Origin: Streptomyces sp. NBC_00239
GTDB taxonomy: Bacteria; Actinomycetota; Actinomycetes; Streptomycetales; Streptomycetaceae
Reading direction: 5' to 3'
Assembly (NCBI RefSeq): GCF_036194065.1
Contig: NZ_CP108095.1
Span: forward strand, 4,774,001-4,838,000
DNA: 64,000 bases
Shown here: in pieces, positions 11,682-20,282 of the stretch
Layout: each line of letters opens with the position of its first letter
Position numbering within the stretch: position 1 is the first letter of the stretch
The notes under the pieces: generated by a model
Told to the model about the DNA's origin: nothing
Database searches by the model: none
The model's input: only the letters and a program-made list of their open reading frames with translations
Made by a program: the position numbers and the translations under genes

Positions 11682-11734
11682 GCTCCCCGCTTGGGGAGCG
11701 ACCGAGACCTTGCGAACACGAGACCTTACGAACG
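11682..11734 (+). promoter_or_regulatory. Candidate TetR operator: inverted repeat plus 16-bp direct repeats
   Basis: GCTCCCC-gctt-GGGGAGC (11682-11699) is a perfect inverted repeat; another pair (tccccgttt/aaacgggga, 11646-11678) lies just before it. Then two adjacent 16-bp direct repeats, cgagaccttgcgaaca (11703-11718) and cgagaccttacgaacg (11719-11734), differ at two positions. They abut the ribosome-binding site of the TetR gene and are likely autoregulatory or promoter elements. Confidence 0.5.
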
Positions 11735-11749
11735 AGGGGGAGTGCAGCC

Positions 11750-12505
11750 GTGGAGACCGCGACCACCTCCGGCCCGGCGCCGCGCGCGCCGCGCGCACCG
11801 CGGGAACCGGGCGCGCTGGACATCAGTCGCCCGGCCGACCCGGACCGGGCGGCCGGCTGCGAGCAGCACGCGCCCGCCGGGCGCGCCGTCCCGCGACCGC
11901 GCGCCGACGCCCAGCGCAACCGGGAGCGGATCCTCGTCGCGGCCCGCGAGATGTTCGTCGAGTACGGCTCCCAGGCCCCGCTCGACGAGATCGCCCGACG
12001 CGCCGGCATCGGCAACGCCACCCTCTACCGGCACTTCCCCGACCGCGCCGCCCTCGTCCACCACGTGGTCCTCTACGTCATGGACCGGGTGACCGCGCAG
12101 GCCGAGACCGCCCTCGCCGAGGAAGCCGACGCCTTCGCGGCCCTGTGCCGCTTCGTGCACGCCGCCGCCGACGAGCGGATCGGCGCCCTGTGCCCGATGC
12201 TCTCCGGCGACTTCGACCGAGACCACCACGAACTGCTCGCCGCCCGCGACGAGTTGGAGGCCGCCGTCGAAATCCTGATGGCGCGGGCCCGGGAGTCCGG
12301 CCTGTTGCGCCCCGACGTCGCCGCCGGCGACCTGATGGTGGCGCTGTCCCAGCTCAGCCGCCCGCTGCCGGGCACCGGCTGCCTCGACATCGACCGCTTC
12401 ACGCACCGCCATCTGCAACTGTTCCTCGACGGCATGCGCGCGCCCGCCCGCTCCGAGCTGCCGGGCAGCCCGGCCACCCTCTACGACCTGAGGAACACCC
12501 CCTAG
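11750..12505 (+). CDS. TetR-family transcriptional regulator
   Basis: 251 residues. An N-terminal low-complexity extension of about 50 residues is followed by a TetR helix-turn-helix: NRERILVAAREMFVEYG then APLDEIARRAGIGNATLYRHFPDRAAL. The C-terminal ligand domain is of the common TetR_C (SBD-like) type. GTG 11750 is preceded by GAGGGGGAG. A DHA2 efflux gene lies 99 bp downstream on the same strand, the usual arrangement for a drug-pump repressor, so that pump is the probable target. Confidence 0.9.
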   Translation: METATTSGPAPRAPRAPREPGALDISRPADPDRAAGCEQHAPAGRAVPRPRADAQRNRERILVAAREMFVEYGSQAPLDEIARRAGIGNATLYRHFPDRAALVHHVVLYVMDRVTAQAETALAEEADAFAALCRFVHAAADERIGALCPMLSGDFDRDHHELLAARDELEAAVEILMARARESGLLRPDVAAGDLMVALSQLSRPLPGTGCLDIDRFTHRHLQLFLDGMRAPARSELPGSPATLYDLRNTP

Positions 12506-12569
12506 CGGCCCCCGCCGGCCGCATCCCGCGGCGCCCCGCGCCGCCCCACAACTTCACGTACACGTCCCA

Positions 12570-12581
12570 TTTCATCTGAAA
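12570..12581. promoter_or_regulatory. Small palindrome ahead of the efflux gene
   Basis: tttcatctgaaa is a 5+2+5 palindrome 23 nt before the MFS start codon. It could be a regulator half-site or chance. Confidence 0.3.
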
Positions 12582-12604
12582 CGCACCACGAGGTGGCTAC
12601 TCCC

Positions 12605-14152
12605 ATGCCAAAAACGCCGTCGACACCGGCCGGTGACCTCCAGCAGGCCGACCCGAGCCGCTGGAAAGCACTGGTCTTCATCGCCCTCGCCCAGCTCATG
12701 GTCGTCCTCGACGCGACGATCGTGAACATCGCACTGCCCTCCGCCCAGCAGGACCTGGGCATCTCCGACGGCAACCGGCAATGGGTCATCACCGCGTACG
12801 CCCTCGCCTTCGGCGGCCTGCTGCTCTTCGGCGGCCGGATAGCCGACAAGTGGGGCCGCAAGAACGCCTTCGTCGTCGGCCTGATCGGTTTCGCCGCGGC
12901 CTCCGCCCTCGGCGGCGCGGCCACCGGCGAGGCCATGATGCTCGGCGCCCGCGCCCTCCAGGGCGCCTTCGGCGCGCTGCTCGCGCCCGCCGCACTGTCG
13001 CTGCTCGCCGTCATGTTCACCGACGCCAAGGAGCGCGCCAAGGCCTTCGGCATCTACGGTGCCATCGCCGGCGGCGGCGGCGCCGTGGGCCTGATCCTCG
13101 GCGGCTTCCTCACCGAGTACCTGAACTGGCGCTGGACCTTCTTCGTCAACATCCCGTTCGCGATCGTCGCCGCCGTCGGCGCGTACCTGGTCGTCCGCGA
13201 GCCCAAGGGCGGCCGCAACCGCGCCCCGCTCGACATCCCCGGCGTCATCCTGTCCACGCTCGGCCTCGTCGCCCTCGTGTACGGCTTCACCCGAGCCGAG
13301 TCCCAGGGCTGGAGCGACCCGGTGACCGTGGGCCTGTTCATCGGCTCCGCCGTGCTGCTCGCCGCCTTCGTCCTGACCGAGGCCAAGGTGAAGTCCCCGC
13401 TGCTCCCGCTGCGCGTCCTCACCGAGCGCAACCGCGGCGGCGTCTACCTCTCGCTTGGCCTCGCCGTCATCTCGATGTTCGGACTGTTCCTCTTCCTCAC
13501 CTACTACCTCCAGGTGGTCAAGGGGTACTCGCCGGTCAAGACCGGCTTCGCCTTCCTCCCGATGATCGCGGGCATGATCGCGGGCTCCACGCAGATCGGC
13601 GCCCGGCTGATGACGCGGGTCCCGCCGCGCCTGCTGATGGGCCCCGGCTTCCTGGTCGCCGCCTCCGGCATGCTGCTGCTGACCCAGCTGGAGGTCGGCT
13701 CCTCCTACCTGGCGCTGATCCTCCCGGCCCAGCTGCTCCTGGGCCTCGGCATGGGTACGGCCTTCATGCCGGCGATGTCGCTGGCCACCCACGGAGTGGA
13801 CCCGGCCGACGCCGGCGTCGCCTCCGCGATGGTCAACACCTCGCAGCAGGTCGGCGGCGCCATCGGCACCGCGCTGCTGAACACCATCGCGGCCTCCGCC
13901 ACCACCTCGTACCTGGTGGCGCACGCCTCCGACGGCGCCGGTGGCGCCGCCGCCCGGCAGGCGCTCCAGGCCCAGGGCATGGTGCACGGCTACGCCGCCG
14001 CCATCTGGTGGGCGGTGGGCATCCTCGCGGCCTCGGCCGTGATCGCCCTCACCTTCATCACCACCGGCCGCCCGGACGCGGGTGCGGTCGCCGGCTCCGG
14101 CGACGACGCGGACGCGGACGCCGTGGCGAAGGTCCCGGTCATCGCGCACTGA
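12605..14152 (+). CDS. DHA2-family (EmrB/QacA) MFS multidrug efflux transporter
   Basis: 515 residues with about 14 membrane helices. Family motifs are visible: LDATIVNIALP in helix 1 (motif D1), GGRIADKWGRK in the 2-3 loop (motif A) and GGGGAVGLILGG in helix 5 (motif C, drug/H+ antiporter). It exports small molecules using the proton gradient. ATG 12605 is chosen because GAGGTGG sits 9 nt upstream; GTG 12593 lacks a site. It follows the TetR gene and ends at a strong terminator. Confidence 0.92.
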   Translation: MPKTPSTPAGDLQQADPSRWKALVFIALAQLMVVLDATIVNIALPSAQQDLGISDGNRQWVITAYALAFGGLLLFGGRIADKWGRKNAFVVGLIGFAAASALGGAATGEAMMLGARALQGAFGALLAPAALSLLAVMFTDAKERAKAFGIYGAIAGGGGAVGLILGGFLTEYLNWRWTFFVNIPFAIVAAVGAYLVVREPKGGRNRAPLDIPGVILSTLGLVALVYGFTRAESQGWSDPVTVGLFIGSAVLLAAFVLTEAKVKSPLLPLRVLTERNRGGVYLSLGLAVISMFGLFLFLTYYLQVVKGYSPVKTGFAFLPMIAGMIAGSTQIGARLMTRVPPRLLMGPGFLVAASGMLLLTQLEVGSSYLALILPAQLLLGLGMGTAFMPAMSLATHGVDPADAGVASAMVNTSQQVGGAIGTALLNTIAASATTSYLVAHASDGAGGAAARQALQAQGMVHGYAAAIWWAVGILAASAVIALTFITTGRPDAGAVAGSGDDADADAVAKVPVIAH

Positions 14153-14175
14153 CCCGGGCCCCGACCCGTACGGAA

Positions 14176-14223
14176 CCGGCGAGGCCGGACGCACCCCAGC
14201 CGGGGCGCGTCCGGCCTCGCCGG
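14176..14223 (+). terminator. Terminator after MFS gene
   Basis: Perfect 17-bp arms at 14176-14192 and 14207-14223 (ccggcgaggccggacgc and its complement); the 14-nt loop can itself pair (cccc/gggg). It is 23 nt after the stop. Confidence 0.8.
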
Positions 14224-14426
14224 CGTTCCGGGAGGGGCGTTCCGGGAGGCCGACGCCGTTCCGGGGACCTCTCGGGCGTTCTACGCGTGTATCCGGCAAT
14301 TCGGTCGCCCGCGCAGGCAACCACACGGCGCCGCGGTCCGTCTCCCCAGGTGGGGCGCAGCCAGGGCGGACACCGCTTTGCGGTGGGGCAGGGTACTGCA
14401 AGATCGCAAAAAAAGAGACGCGGCGT

Positions 14427-14454
14427 GGGAATTCTGTCCCGATTCCAGTCGTTG
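14427..14454 (+). promoter_or_regulatory. SigR-type promoter of hrdD
   Basis: GGGAAT at 14427-14432, an 18-nt spacer, and GTTG at 14451-14454 match the SigR consensus GGGAAT-N18-GTT exactly. It lies 97-123 nt before the sigma-factor start. In S. coelicolor, hrdD belongs to the disulfide-stress SigR regulon, which agrees. The rest of the 397-bp gap 14153-14549 holds the upstream terminator and no gene that I can see. Confidence 0.85.
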
Positions 14455-14549
14455 TTTCCTACGGATGCGGGCACTCGGGAGAGTGTCGCAACCAGACGCA
14501 CCACGCAGTACCGCCGCACCGCGACCGAACTCATTGCAAGGGAGCACGC

Positions 14550-15575
14550 ATGGCAACCCGCGCCGTCGCCCGTCGTCAGTCCGAGACGGCCAGCAGCGTC
14601 CGCGCCGTCCGCGCGGAGATCGCCGACCGCGACCTGGTCGGCATGTACCTCGACGAGATCGCGCGCACCCCGCTGCTCGATGCCGCCAAGGAAGTGGAGC
14701 TGTCCCAGATCATCGAGGCCGGCGTGTTCGCCCGCCAGATCCTCGACGAGACGGTGACGCCGGACCCTGCCGCCGCCGACTCCAAGGCCGCCGGCTCCCG
14801 GAAGTGGGGGGCCTCCGCCACGCGCGAGGAGCTCGAAGCCCTCGCCGCCGCCGGAGAGCGCGCCAAGGAAGTCTTCATCCGCTCCAACCTCCGCCTGGTC
14901 GTCGCCGTGGCCCGCCGCTACCCGCGCAGCGGACTCCCGCTCCTCGACCTGATCCAGGAAGGCAACGCCGGCCTGGTCCGGGCCGTCGAGAAGTTCGACT
15001 ACGCCAAGGGCTTCAAGTTCTCCACGTACGCGACCTGGTGGATCCGCCAGGCCGTCACCCGGTCCATAGCCGACCAGTCGCGCACCATCCGCCTCCCCGT
15101 CCACCTGGTCGAGGAGCTCGGACGGATCCGCCGCGTCCAGCGCGAGTTCAACCGCGAGCACGGCCGCGAGCCCGAGCACGCCGAGGTGGCCGCCGAACTG
15201 GGCTCCACGGAGCAGCGCGTCGGCGACGTGCTCGACTGGGCGCGCGACCCGGTCAGCCTGAACATGGCCGTGGACGACCAGGGCGAGACCCAGTTCGGCG
15301 ACCTGCTGGAGGACACCTCCGCCGTGTCGCCCGAGCAGTCCGTGCTCTCCCTGCTCCGCAGCGAGGAGCTCGACGACCTCATCGGCAAGCTCGACCAGCG
15401 CACCGCCTCGATCATCAAGATGCGGTACGGGATCGACGACGGCCGCGAGCGGACCCTCACCGAGGTCGGGAAGCAGCACGGCCTGACCCGCGAGCGGATC
15501 CGGCAGATCGAGAAGCACGCCCTGCTGGAACTGAAGAAGATGGCCCGCGACACAGGCTTCGACGCGGCAGCCTGA
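14550..15575 (+). CDS. hrdD: Group 2 RNA polymerase sigma factor HrdD
   Basis: 341 residues; a primary-like sigma70 factor that directs RNA polymerase to promoters but is dispensable. Region 1.2 starts at RDLVGMYLDEIARTPLL, region 2 contains the DLIQEGNAGLVRAVEKFDYAKGFKFSTYATWWIRQA core and region 4 has RTLTEVGKQHGLTRERIRQIEKHAL. It lacks the long acidic N-terminus of HrdB. ATG 14550 has AAGGGAG at 14538-14544. The assignment to HrdD, rather than HrdA or HrdC, rests on the neighbouring fruR-fruK genes and the SigR promoter. Confidence 0.85.
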   Translation: MATRAVARRQSETASSVRAVRAEIADRDLVGMYLDEIARTPLLDAAKEVELSQIIEAGVFARQILDETVTPDPAAADSKAAGSRKWGASATREELEALAAAGERAKEVFIRSNLRLVVAVARRYPRSGLPLLDLIQEGNAGLVRAVEKFDYAKGFKFSTYATWWIRQAVTRSIADQSRTIRLPVHLVEELGRIRRVQREFNREHGREPEHAEVAAELGSTEQRVGDVLDWARDPVSLNMAVDDQGETQFGDLLEDTSAVSPEQSVLSLLRSEELDDLIGKLDQRTASIIKMRYGIDDGRERTLTEVGKQHGLTRERIRQIEKHALLELKKMARDTGFDAAA

Positions 15576-15586
15576 CCCCCCGAACC

Positions 15587-15621
15587 GGCCCCGGCACCTA
15601 TCCCCCCCAGGTGCCGGGGCC
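15587..15621. terminator. Bidirectional terminator after hrdD
   Basis: ggccccggcacct (15587-15599) pairs perfectly with aggtgccggggcc (15609-15621), 9-nt loop, between the convergent hrdD and WYL-regulator genes. Confidence 0.8.
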
Positions 15622-15687
15622 GCCCCGTACCTCCAGCTCCGCCGAAGTCACGGGATCGGTACGCGGCCACCGCCTACCGGCCACCGC

Positions 15688-16641
15688 CTACCGGCCACCG
15701 GCCGCCTCGGTCAGCCGAGCCCCCAACGCCGCCGCACTCGCGGCCAACGCCCCCGGCGCCCGCACGGCGAACGGCAGCCCCGTCATCGCCAACCGCATCG
15801 CCAGCCAGTCCGGCGAGTCCGCCGACGTGAAGCGCACCCGGCACCCGCCGTCCTCCGGCTCGGCCCGCCCCAGCCAGTGCGGCGCCTGCTCCACCGGCAC
15901 CCCGAAGGCCACCTCGGCCTCGTACTCCTCCTGCCGCCCGTGCAGCCCCCGCGACACGAACGCCACAGCGTCCCCGCCCATCGGCAGCTCCCGCGGTGCG
16001 AAGCGGGCGCCCGTCGCGAAGGGGTCCGACAGCCGGTCCACCCGGAAGGTCCGCCAGTCCTCGCGGTCCAGGTCGTAGGCGAGCAGGTACCAGCGCCGCC
16101 CGGTGGACACCAGCCGGTACGGCTCCACCAGCCGGTTCGAGCCCACGCCGTCGCCCGCCCGGTAGGAGAACCGCAGCCGCTCGTGCCCGGCCACCGCCGA
16201 AGCCGTCGCCGTGAGCGTCCGCGGGTCGATGCTCGCCCCGTCCCCGCGGGTCAGCGCGAGCGTCGCCGTCTGCAGGGTGCTCACCCGGTGCCGCAGCCGC
16301 GACGGCAGCACCTGCTCCAGCTTCGCCAGAGCCCGTACGGAGGCCTCCTCGACCCCTTCGATGGCGTGCCCGGCCCCGGCCCGCAGCCCCACGGCGATCG
16401 CCACCGCCTCCTCGTCGTCTAGGACAAGCGGCGGCAGCGCGGCCCCCGCCACCAGCCGGTAGCCGCCCACGGCCCCCATGGTGGCCTCGACCGGATATCC
16501 CAGGTCACGCAGCCTGTCGATGTCCCGCCGGATCGTCCGCGCGCTCACGCCCAGCCTTCCGGCCAGCTCGCTGCCCGGCCATTCCCGGGGCGTCTGGAGC
16601 AGGGACAGCAGGGTCAGCAGCCGTGCCGGTGTGTCCGTCAT
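15688..16641 (-). CDS. YafY-type HTH-WYL transcriptional regulator
   Basis: 317 residues. An N-terminal HTH_11 domain (RLLTLLSLLQ...GSELAGRLGVSARTIRRDIDRLRDLGYPVEATMGAVGGYRL) is followed by a WYL domain (RLVEPYRLVSTGRRWYLLAYDLDREDWRTFRVDRL) and a WCX-type C-terminus. The start is ATG 16641. It is divergent from the DHA2 transporter, with 63 bp between start codons, so it probably controls that transporter and itself. The 3' end overlaps three short ccggccaccgccta copies at about 15664-15704. Confidence 0.9.
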   Translation of the reverse strand: MTDTPARLLTLLSLLQTPREWPGSELAGRLGVSARTIRRDIDRLRDLGYPVEATMGAVGGYRLVAGAALPPLVLDDEEAVAIAVGLRAGAGHAIEGVEEASVRALAKLEQVLPSRLRHRVSTLQTATLALTRGDGASIDPRTLTATASAVAGHERLRFSYRAGDGVGSNRLVEPYRLVSTGRRWYLLAYDLDREDWRTFRVDRLSDPFATGARFAPRELPMGGDAVAFVSRGLHGRQEEYEAEVAFGVPVEQAPHWLGRAEPEDGGCRVRFTSADSPDWLAMRLAMTGLPFAVRAPGALAASAAALGARLTEAAGGR

Positions 16642-16704
16642 ACCCCCAAGGCTGCCAGCGAAATAGGCCACAGACTGTCCTACATCCGGTCTACGTTTCT
16701 CCTC

Positions 16705-18318
16705 ATGAGCACCCAGCTGTCCAAGAAGCCCGAACCGGACGGGCACGACATACCCGCGGCCGACCCGGCCACCGATGCCGCCGACCGCCGCCGTTGGCTG
16801 GCCCTGGCCATCGTCATGACCGCAGCCTTCATGGACCTGGTCGACGTGACGATCGTGAACATCGCGATCCCCAGCATGCAGCACGACCTGGGCACCTCCA
16901 CCAGCGCCATCCAGTGGATCACCGCGGGCTACGCGCTCGCCTTCGCCGCGGGCCTGATCACCGGCGGCCGCCTCGGCGACATCTACGGACGCAAGCGCGT
17001 CTTCCTCATCGGCATCGCCGGCTTCACCGCCGCCTCCGCGCTCTGCGGTCTCGCCGCCAACCAGGAGATGCTCGTCGCCTCCCGCCTGCTCCAGGGCTCC
17101 ATGGCCGCGCTGATGGTCCCGCAGGTGCTCGCGATCATCCACGTGACCTTCCCGCCCCACGAGCGGGGCAAGGTCTTCGGCATGTTCGGCGCGATCATCG
17201 GACTCGGCGCCGTCTCCGGCCCCATCCTCGGCGCGCTGCTCACCGAGTGGAACCTCTTCGGCCTCGAATGGCGCCCGATCTTCCTGATCAACCTGCCCGT
17301 CGGCATCGCCGGCCTGATCCTGGGCAGCAAGTTCATCAGCGAGTCCAAGGCCCCCAAGGCGCTGCGCCTCGACCTGGTCGGCGTGGTCCTGGCGACGCTC
17401 TCGCTGGTCGGCCTGATCTACCCGCTCACCCAGGGCCGCGAGAACGACTGGCCGCTGTGGGGCTTCCTCTGCATGGGCGCCGTGCCGTTCCTCTTCGCCG
17501 GCTTCCTCGCCTACGAGAAGCACAAGACCCGCAAGGACGGCTCGCCGCTCGTCGAGCTCTCCCTCTTCAAGGTCAAGAGCTTCGCGGCGGGCATCGCCGT
17601 CCAGCTGACCTTCGGCATCGCGACCGGCATCTTCTTCCTGGTCTGGACGCTGTACATGCAGATGGGCCTGGGCTGGAGCGCGCTGAAGGCCGGCACCACC
17701 GGCATCCCGTTCTCCATCGCCGTCTCGGTCGCCGCCGGGATGTCCGTGCAGAAGCTGGTCCCGAAGTTCGGCCGCAAGGTGCTCCAGGCGGGCGCCCTGG
17801 TCATGGGCGTGGGCCTGCTCCTCTACATCTGGATGTCCCACGAGTACGGCATGGACATCGCCCCGTGGCAGATGGCCGCCCCGCTGATCGTCATGGGTGT
17901 CGGCATGGGCCTGATCGTGGCCCCGCTCACCGACGCGGTCCTCTCCGAGGTGCCGCGCGAGCACGCCGGCTCCGCCTCCGGCCTGATCAACACCGTCGGC
18001 CAGATGGGCAACGCGCTGGGCCTCGGCCTGGTCTCCGTCGTCTTCTTCAGCGTGGTCGACGACCAGCTGCCCAAGGTCGGCCCCGGCCCCGCCTTCGTCG
18101 AGGGCTTCGAGCAGGCCCTGTGGTGGGTCGCGGGCGTCCTGGTCGTCATCTTCGCGGTGATGTTCGCCCTCCCCGCCGAGCAGAAGCAGGGCGTCGGCCA
18201 CGAGGCCGAGGCCGGCGCCTGGTCGGACGCCGACGACGCTGACGTCGCGGCCGCCGCCCCGGCGGACGCCGTCGACGCAGCCGACGAGGGCGGCAGCCCC
18301 CGCAAGGTCACCGTCTGA
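16705..18318 (+). CDS. DHA2-family MFS efflux transporter
   Basis: 537 residues, about 14 helices. It has LVDVTIVNIAIPS (motif D1), GGRLGDIYGRKR (motif A) and IGLGAVSGPILGALL (motif C), then an acidic Ala-rich tail of about 45 residues. A proton-driven exporter paralogous to the one at 12.6 kb. No Shine-Dalgarno sequence is visible in the 20 nt before ATG 16705 (tacgtttctcctc), so the start may be leaderless or weakly initiated. Divergent from the WYL regulator; ends at a perfect terminator. Confidence 0.9.
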   Translation: MSTQLSKKPEPDGHDIPAADPATDAADRRRWLALAIVMTAAFMDLVDVTIVNIAIPSMQHDLGTSTSAIQWITAGYALAFAAGLITGGRLGDIYGRKRVFLIGIAGFTAASALCGLAANQEMLVASRLLQGSMAALMVPQVLAIIHVTFPPHERGKVFGMFGAIIGLGAVSGPILGALLTEWNLFGLEWRPIFLINLPVGIAGLILGSKFISESKAPKALRLDLVGVVLATLSLVGLIYPLTQGRENDWPLWGFLCMGAVPFLFAGFLAYEKHKTRKDGSPLVELSLFKVKSFAAGIAVQLTFGIATGIFFLVWTLYMQMGLGWSALKAGTTGIPFSIAVSVAAGMSVQKLVPKFGRKVLQAGALVMGVGLLLYIWMSHEYGMDIAPWQMAAPLIVMGVGMGLIVAPLTDAVLSEVPREHAGSASGLINTVGQMGNALGLGLVSVVFFSVVDDQLPKVGPGPAFVEGFEQALWWVAGVLVVIFAVMFALPAEQKQGVGHEAEAGAWSDADDADVAAAAPADAVDAADEGGSPRKVTV

Positions 18319-18344
18319 GGTCCCGCACCTCCGCTCCACCGGTA

Positions 18345-18380
18345 CGGACATACCCAGCCCCACCAGGGCGGGTATGTCCG
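18345..18380 (+). terminator. Rho-independent terminator
   Basis: cggacataccc (18345-18355) and gggtatgtccg (18370-18380) form a perfect 11-bp stem followed by tttccttttt, the only T-tract terminator in the window. Confidence 0.88.
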
Positions 18381-18390
18381 TTTCCTTTTT

Positions 18391-18451
18391 CGGACTATTG
18401 CGGACGTAAGGTGGTGCCGGAACCACAAGTTCGGGCACCGAACGGACGTAA
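18391..18451 (+). promoter_or_regulatory. Candidate FruR operator: repeated CGGAC(GT)AA boxes
   Basis: cggactattg (18391), cggacgtaag (18401) and cggacgtaaa (18443) are direct repeats 10 and 42 bp apart, just before the fruR start. DeoR-type repressors often bind spaced direct repeats. No Shine-Dalgarno is seen ahead of ATG 18458. Confidence 0.5.
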
Positions 18452-18457
18452 ACCCAC

Positions 18458-19219
18458 ATGTACGCACCGGAGCGCCAGCAGCACATCGTCCGCCTCGCCC
18501 GCGACGCCGGCCGGGTCGACGTGCTCTCCCTCGCCGAGGAGTTCCAGGTCACCGCGGAGACCGTACGCCGCGACCTGAAGGCCCTCGACCGCGCCGGACT
18601 CGTCCGCCGGGTGCACGGCGGCGCCATACCGGCCGGCCGCCTCGACTTCGAACCGGACCTCACCGAGCGCGAGGCCACCGCCGCCGACGAGAAGGACCGC
18701 ATCGCGGCCGCCGCCCTCGCCGAGCTGCCCGCCGCCGGCAGCGTCATCCTCGACGCCGGCAGCACCGTCGCCCGCCTCGCCGCCCGGATCCCGGTGGACC
18801 GCGCGCTCACCGTCGTCACCCACGCCCTGCCCGTGGCCGCCCGCCTCTCCGACCACATGGGCATCGACCTGCACCTGGTCGGCGGCCGCGTCCGGCACCG
18901 CACCCGCGCCGCCGTCGACGCCTGGGCCCTGCGCGCCTACGCCGAGATCCGCGCGGACGTCCTCTTCCTCGCCACCAACGGTTTCACCCCCGAAGGCGGC
19001 CTGACCACCCCCGACCTCGCCGAAGCCGCCGTCAAACGGGCCGCGGTCGCCGCCGCCCGGCGGGTGGTCCTCCTCGCCGACTCCGCGAAGGCCGGGCAGG
19101 AACACTTCGCCCGCTTCGCCGCCTTCGCCGAGATCGACCTGCTCATCACCGACGCGGGGCTCGCCCGCGCCCAGCAGGCGGCCATCGAGGCCGCCGGTAC
19201 GGAAGTCGTGCGCGCATGA
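18458..19219 (+). CDS. fruR: DeoR-family repressor of fructose genes
   Basis: 253 residues. A DeoR HTH at the N-terminus (ERQQHIVRLARDAGRVDVLSLAEEFQVTAETVRRDLKALDRAGLVRRVHGGA) is followed by the DeoR sensor domain (ILDAGSTVARLAARI, LHLVGGRVR, LFLATNGF) that binds a phosphosugar, expected to be fructose 1-phosphate. Its stop overlaps the fruK start (ATGA), so the pair is an operon. Confidence 0.88.
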   Translation: MYAPERQQHIVRLARDAGRVDVLSLAEEFQVTAETVRRDLKALDRAGLVRRVHGGAIPAGRLDFEPDLTEREATAADEKDRIAAAALAELPAAGSVILDAGSTVARLAARIPVDRALTVVTHALPVAARLSDHMGIDLHLVGGRVRHRTRAAVDAWALRAYAEIRADVLFLATNGFTPEGGLTTPDLAEAAVKRAAVAAARRVVLLADSAKAGQEHFARFAAFAEIDLLITDAGLARAQQAAIEAAGTEVVRA

Positions 19220-20178
19220 TCCTCACCGTCACCCCCAACCCGTCGCTCGACCGGACGTACGAGGTGCCCGCCCTGCGGCGGGGCGCGGTGCTGCGCGCCC
19301 CCTCAGACCGGGTCGACCCCGGCGGCAAGGGCGTGAACGTCTCCCGCGCGGTCGCCGCCGCGGGCCGCAGCACCACCGCGGTCCTCCCGCTCGGCGGCGC
19401 CGCCGGCGCCCTGATGGCCGAACTCCTCGGCGGGCTGGGCGTCGACGTCACGGCCGTCTCGATCGCCGGCGCCACCCGCACCAACATCGCCGTGGCCGAA
19501 CCCGACGGCACCCTCACGAAGATCAACGCGGCCGGTCCCGAACTCACCCCCGCCGAGTCCGCCCTGCTGCTGTCCACCGTCCACACCCAGGCCGGCGCCG
19601 CCCGGTGGGTCGCCTGCTGCGGCAGCCTGCCGCGCGGCCTCGGCCCGGACTGGTACGCGGGCGTGGCCGAAGCCGTCCACGCGGCGGGCGCCAGGATCGC
19701 GCTCGACACCTCGGGCCCCGCGCTGCTCGCCGCCCTCGAAGCACGCCCCGACCTGGTCAAGCCGAACGCCTCCGAACTCGCGGCCGCCGTGGGCCGCCCC
19801 CTGGCCACGGTCGGCGACGTGCTGGAAGCGGCCCGGGAACTGCGCGAGCGCGGCGCCCGGACGGTCCTGGCGAGCCTCGGCGCCGACGGCCAGCTCCTGG
19901 TCGGCCCGGCCGGCACCTACTACGGCACGGCCCCGGCCCCGGCCGTGCGCAGCAACGTCGGCGCGGGGGACGCGGCACTGGCCGGCTTCCTGATCGCCGC
20001 GCGCTCCGGGGAAGCCGTGGGGCCCGACGCCCTGGCCGCGGCCCTCGCGCACGGCGCGGCGGCCGTCCAGCTGCCGGGCAGCGCCATGCCCGCCCCGGCC
20101 GACCTGCGCCCCGCAGCGGTGCGCATCACCGGCGACCTGCCCCTGCACCTCACCCTGACCGACCCGGCCACCCCCTGA
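19216..20178 (+). CDS. fruK: 1-phosphofructokinase
   Basis: 320 residues of the PfkB family; phosphorylates fructose 1-phosphate to fructose 1,6-bisphosphate with ATP. The N-terminus ILTVTPNPSLDRTY, the substrate motif GGKGVNVSRAV and the C-terminal NVGAGDAALAGFL (anion hole and catalytic Asp) are diagnostic. Start ATG 19216 overlaps fruR. In most Streptomyces the PTS permease gene fruA follows; here the next gene is an unrelated one on the other strand, so uptake must be encoded elsewhere. Confidence 0.92.
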   Translation: MILTVTPNPSLDRTYEVPALRRGAVLRAPSDRVDPGGKGVNVSRAVAAAGRSTTAVLPLGGAAGALMAELLGGLGVDVTAVSIAGATRTNIAVAEPDGTLTKINAAGPELTPAESALLLSTVHTQAGAARWVACCGSLPRGLGPDWYAGVAEAVHAAGARIALDTSGPALLAALEARPDLVKPNASELAAAVGRPLATVGDVLEAARELRERGARTVLASLGADGQLLVGPAGTYYGTAPAPAVRSNVGAGDAALAGFLIAARSGEAVGPDALAAALAHGAAAVQLPGSAMPAPADLRPAAVRITGDLPLHLTLTDPATP

Positions 20179-20282
20179 CCCGGCCACCGCCCGGACAGCG
20201 GCCAGGGCGGCAGGGCCGATCAGGGCGACCCGGGGCGGTCACAGCCGATCGGGGCGTTCGGGCCGGGCGACCCGGCCCGCCG

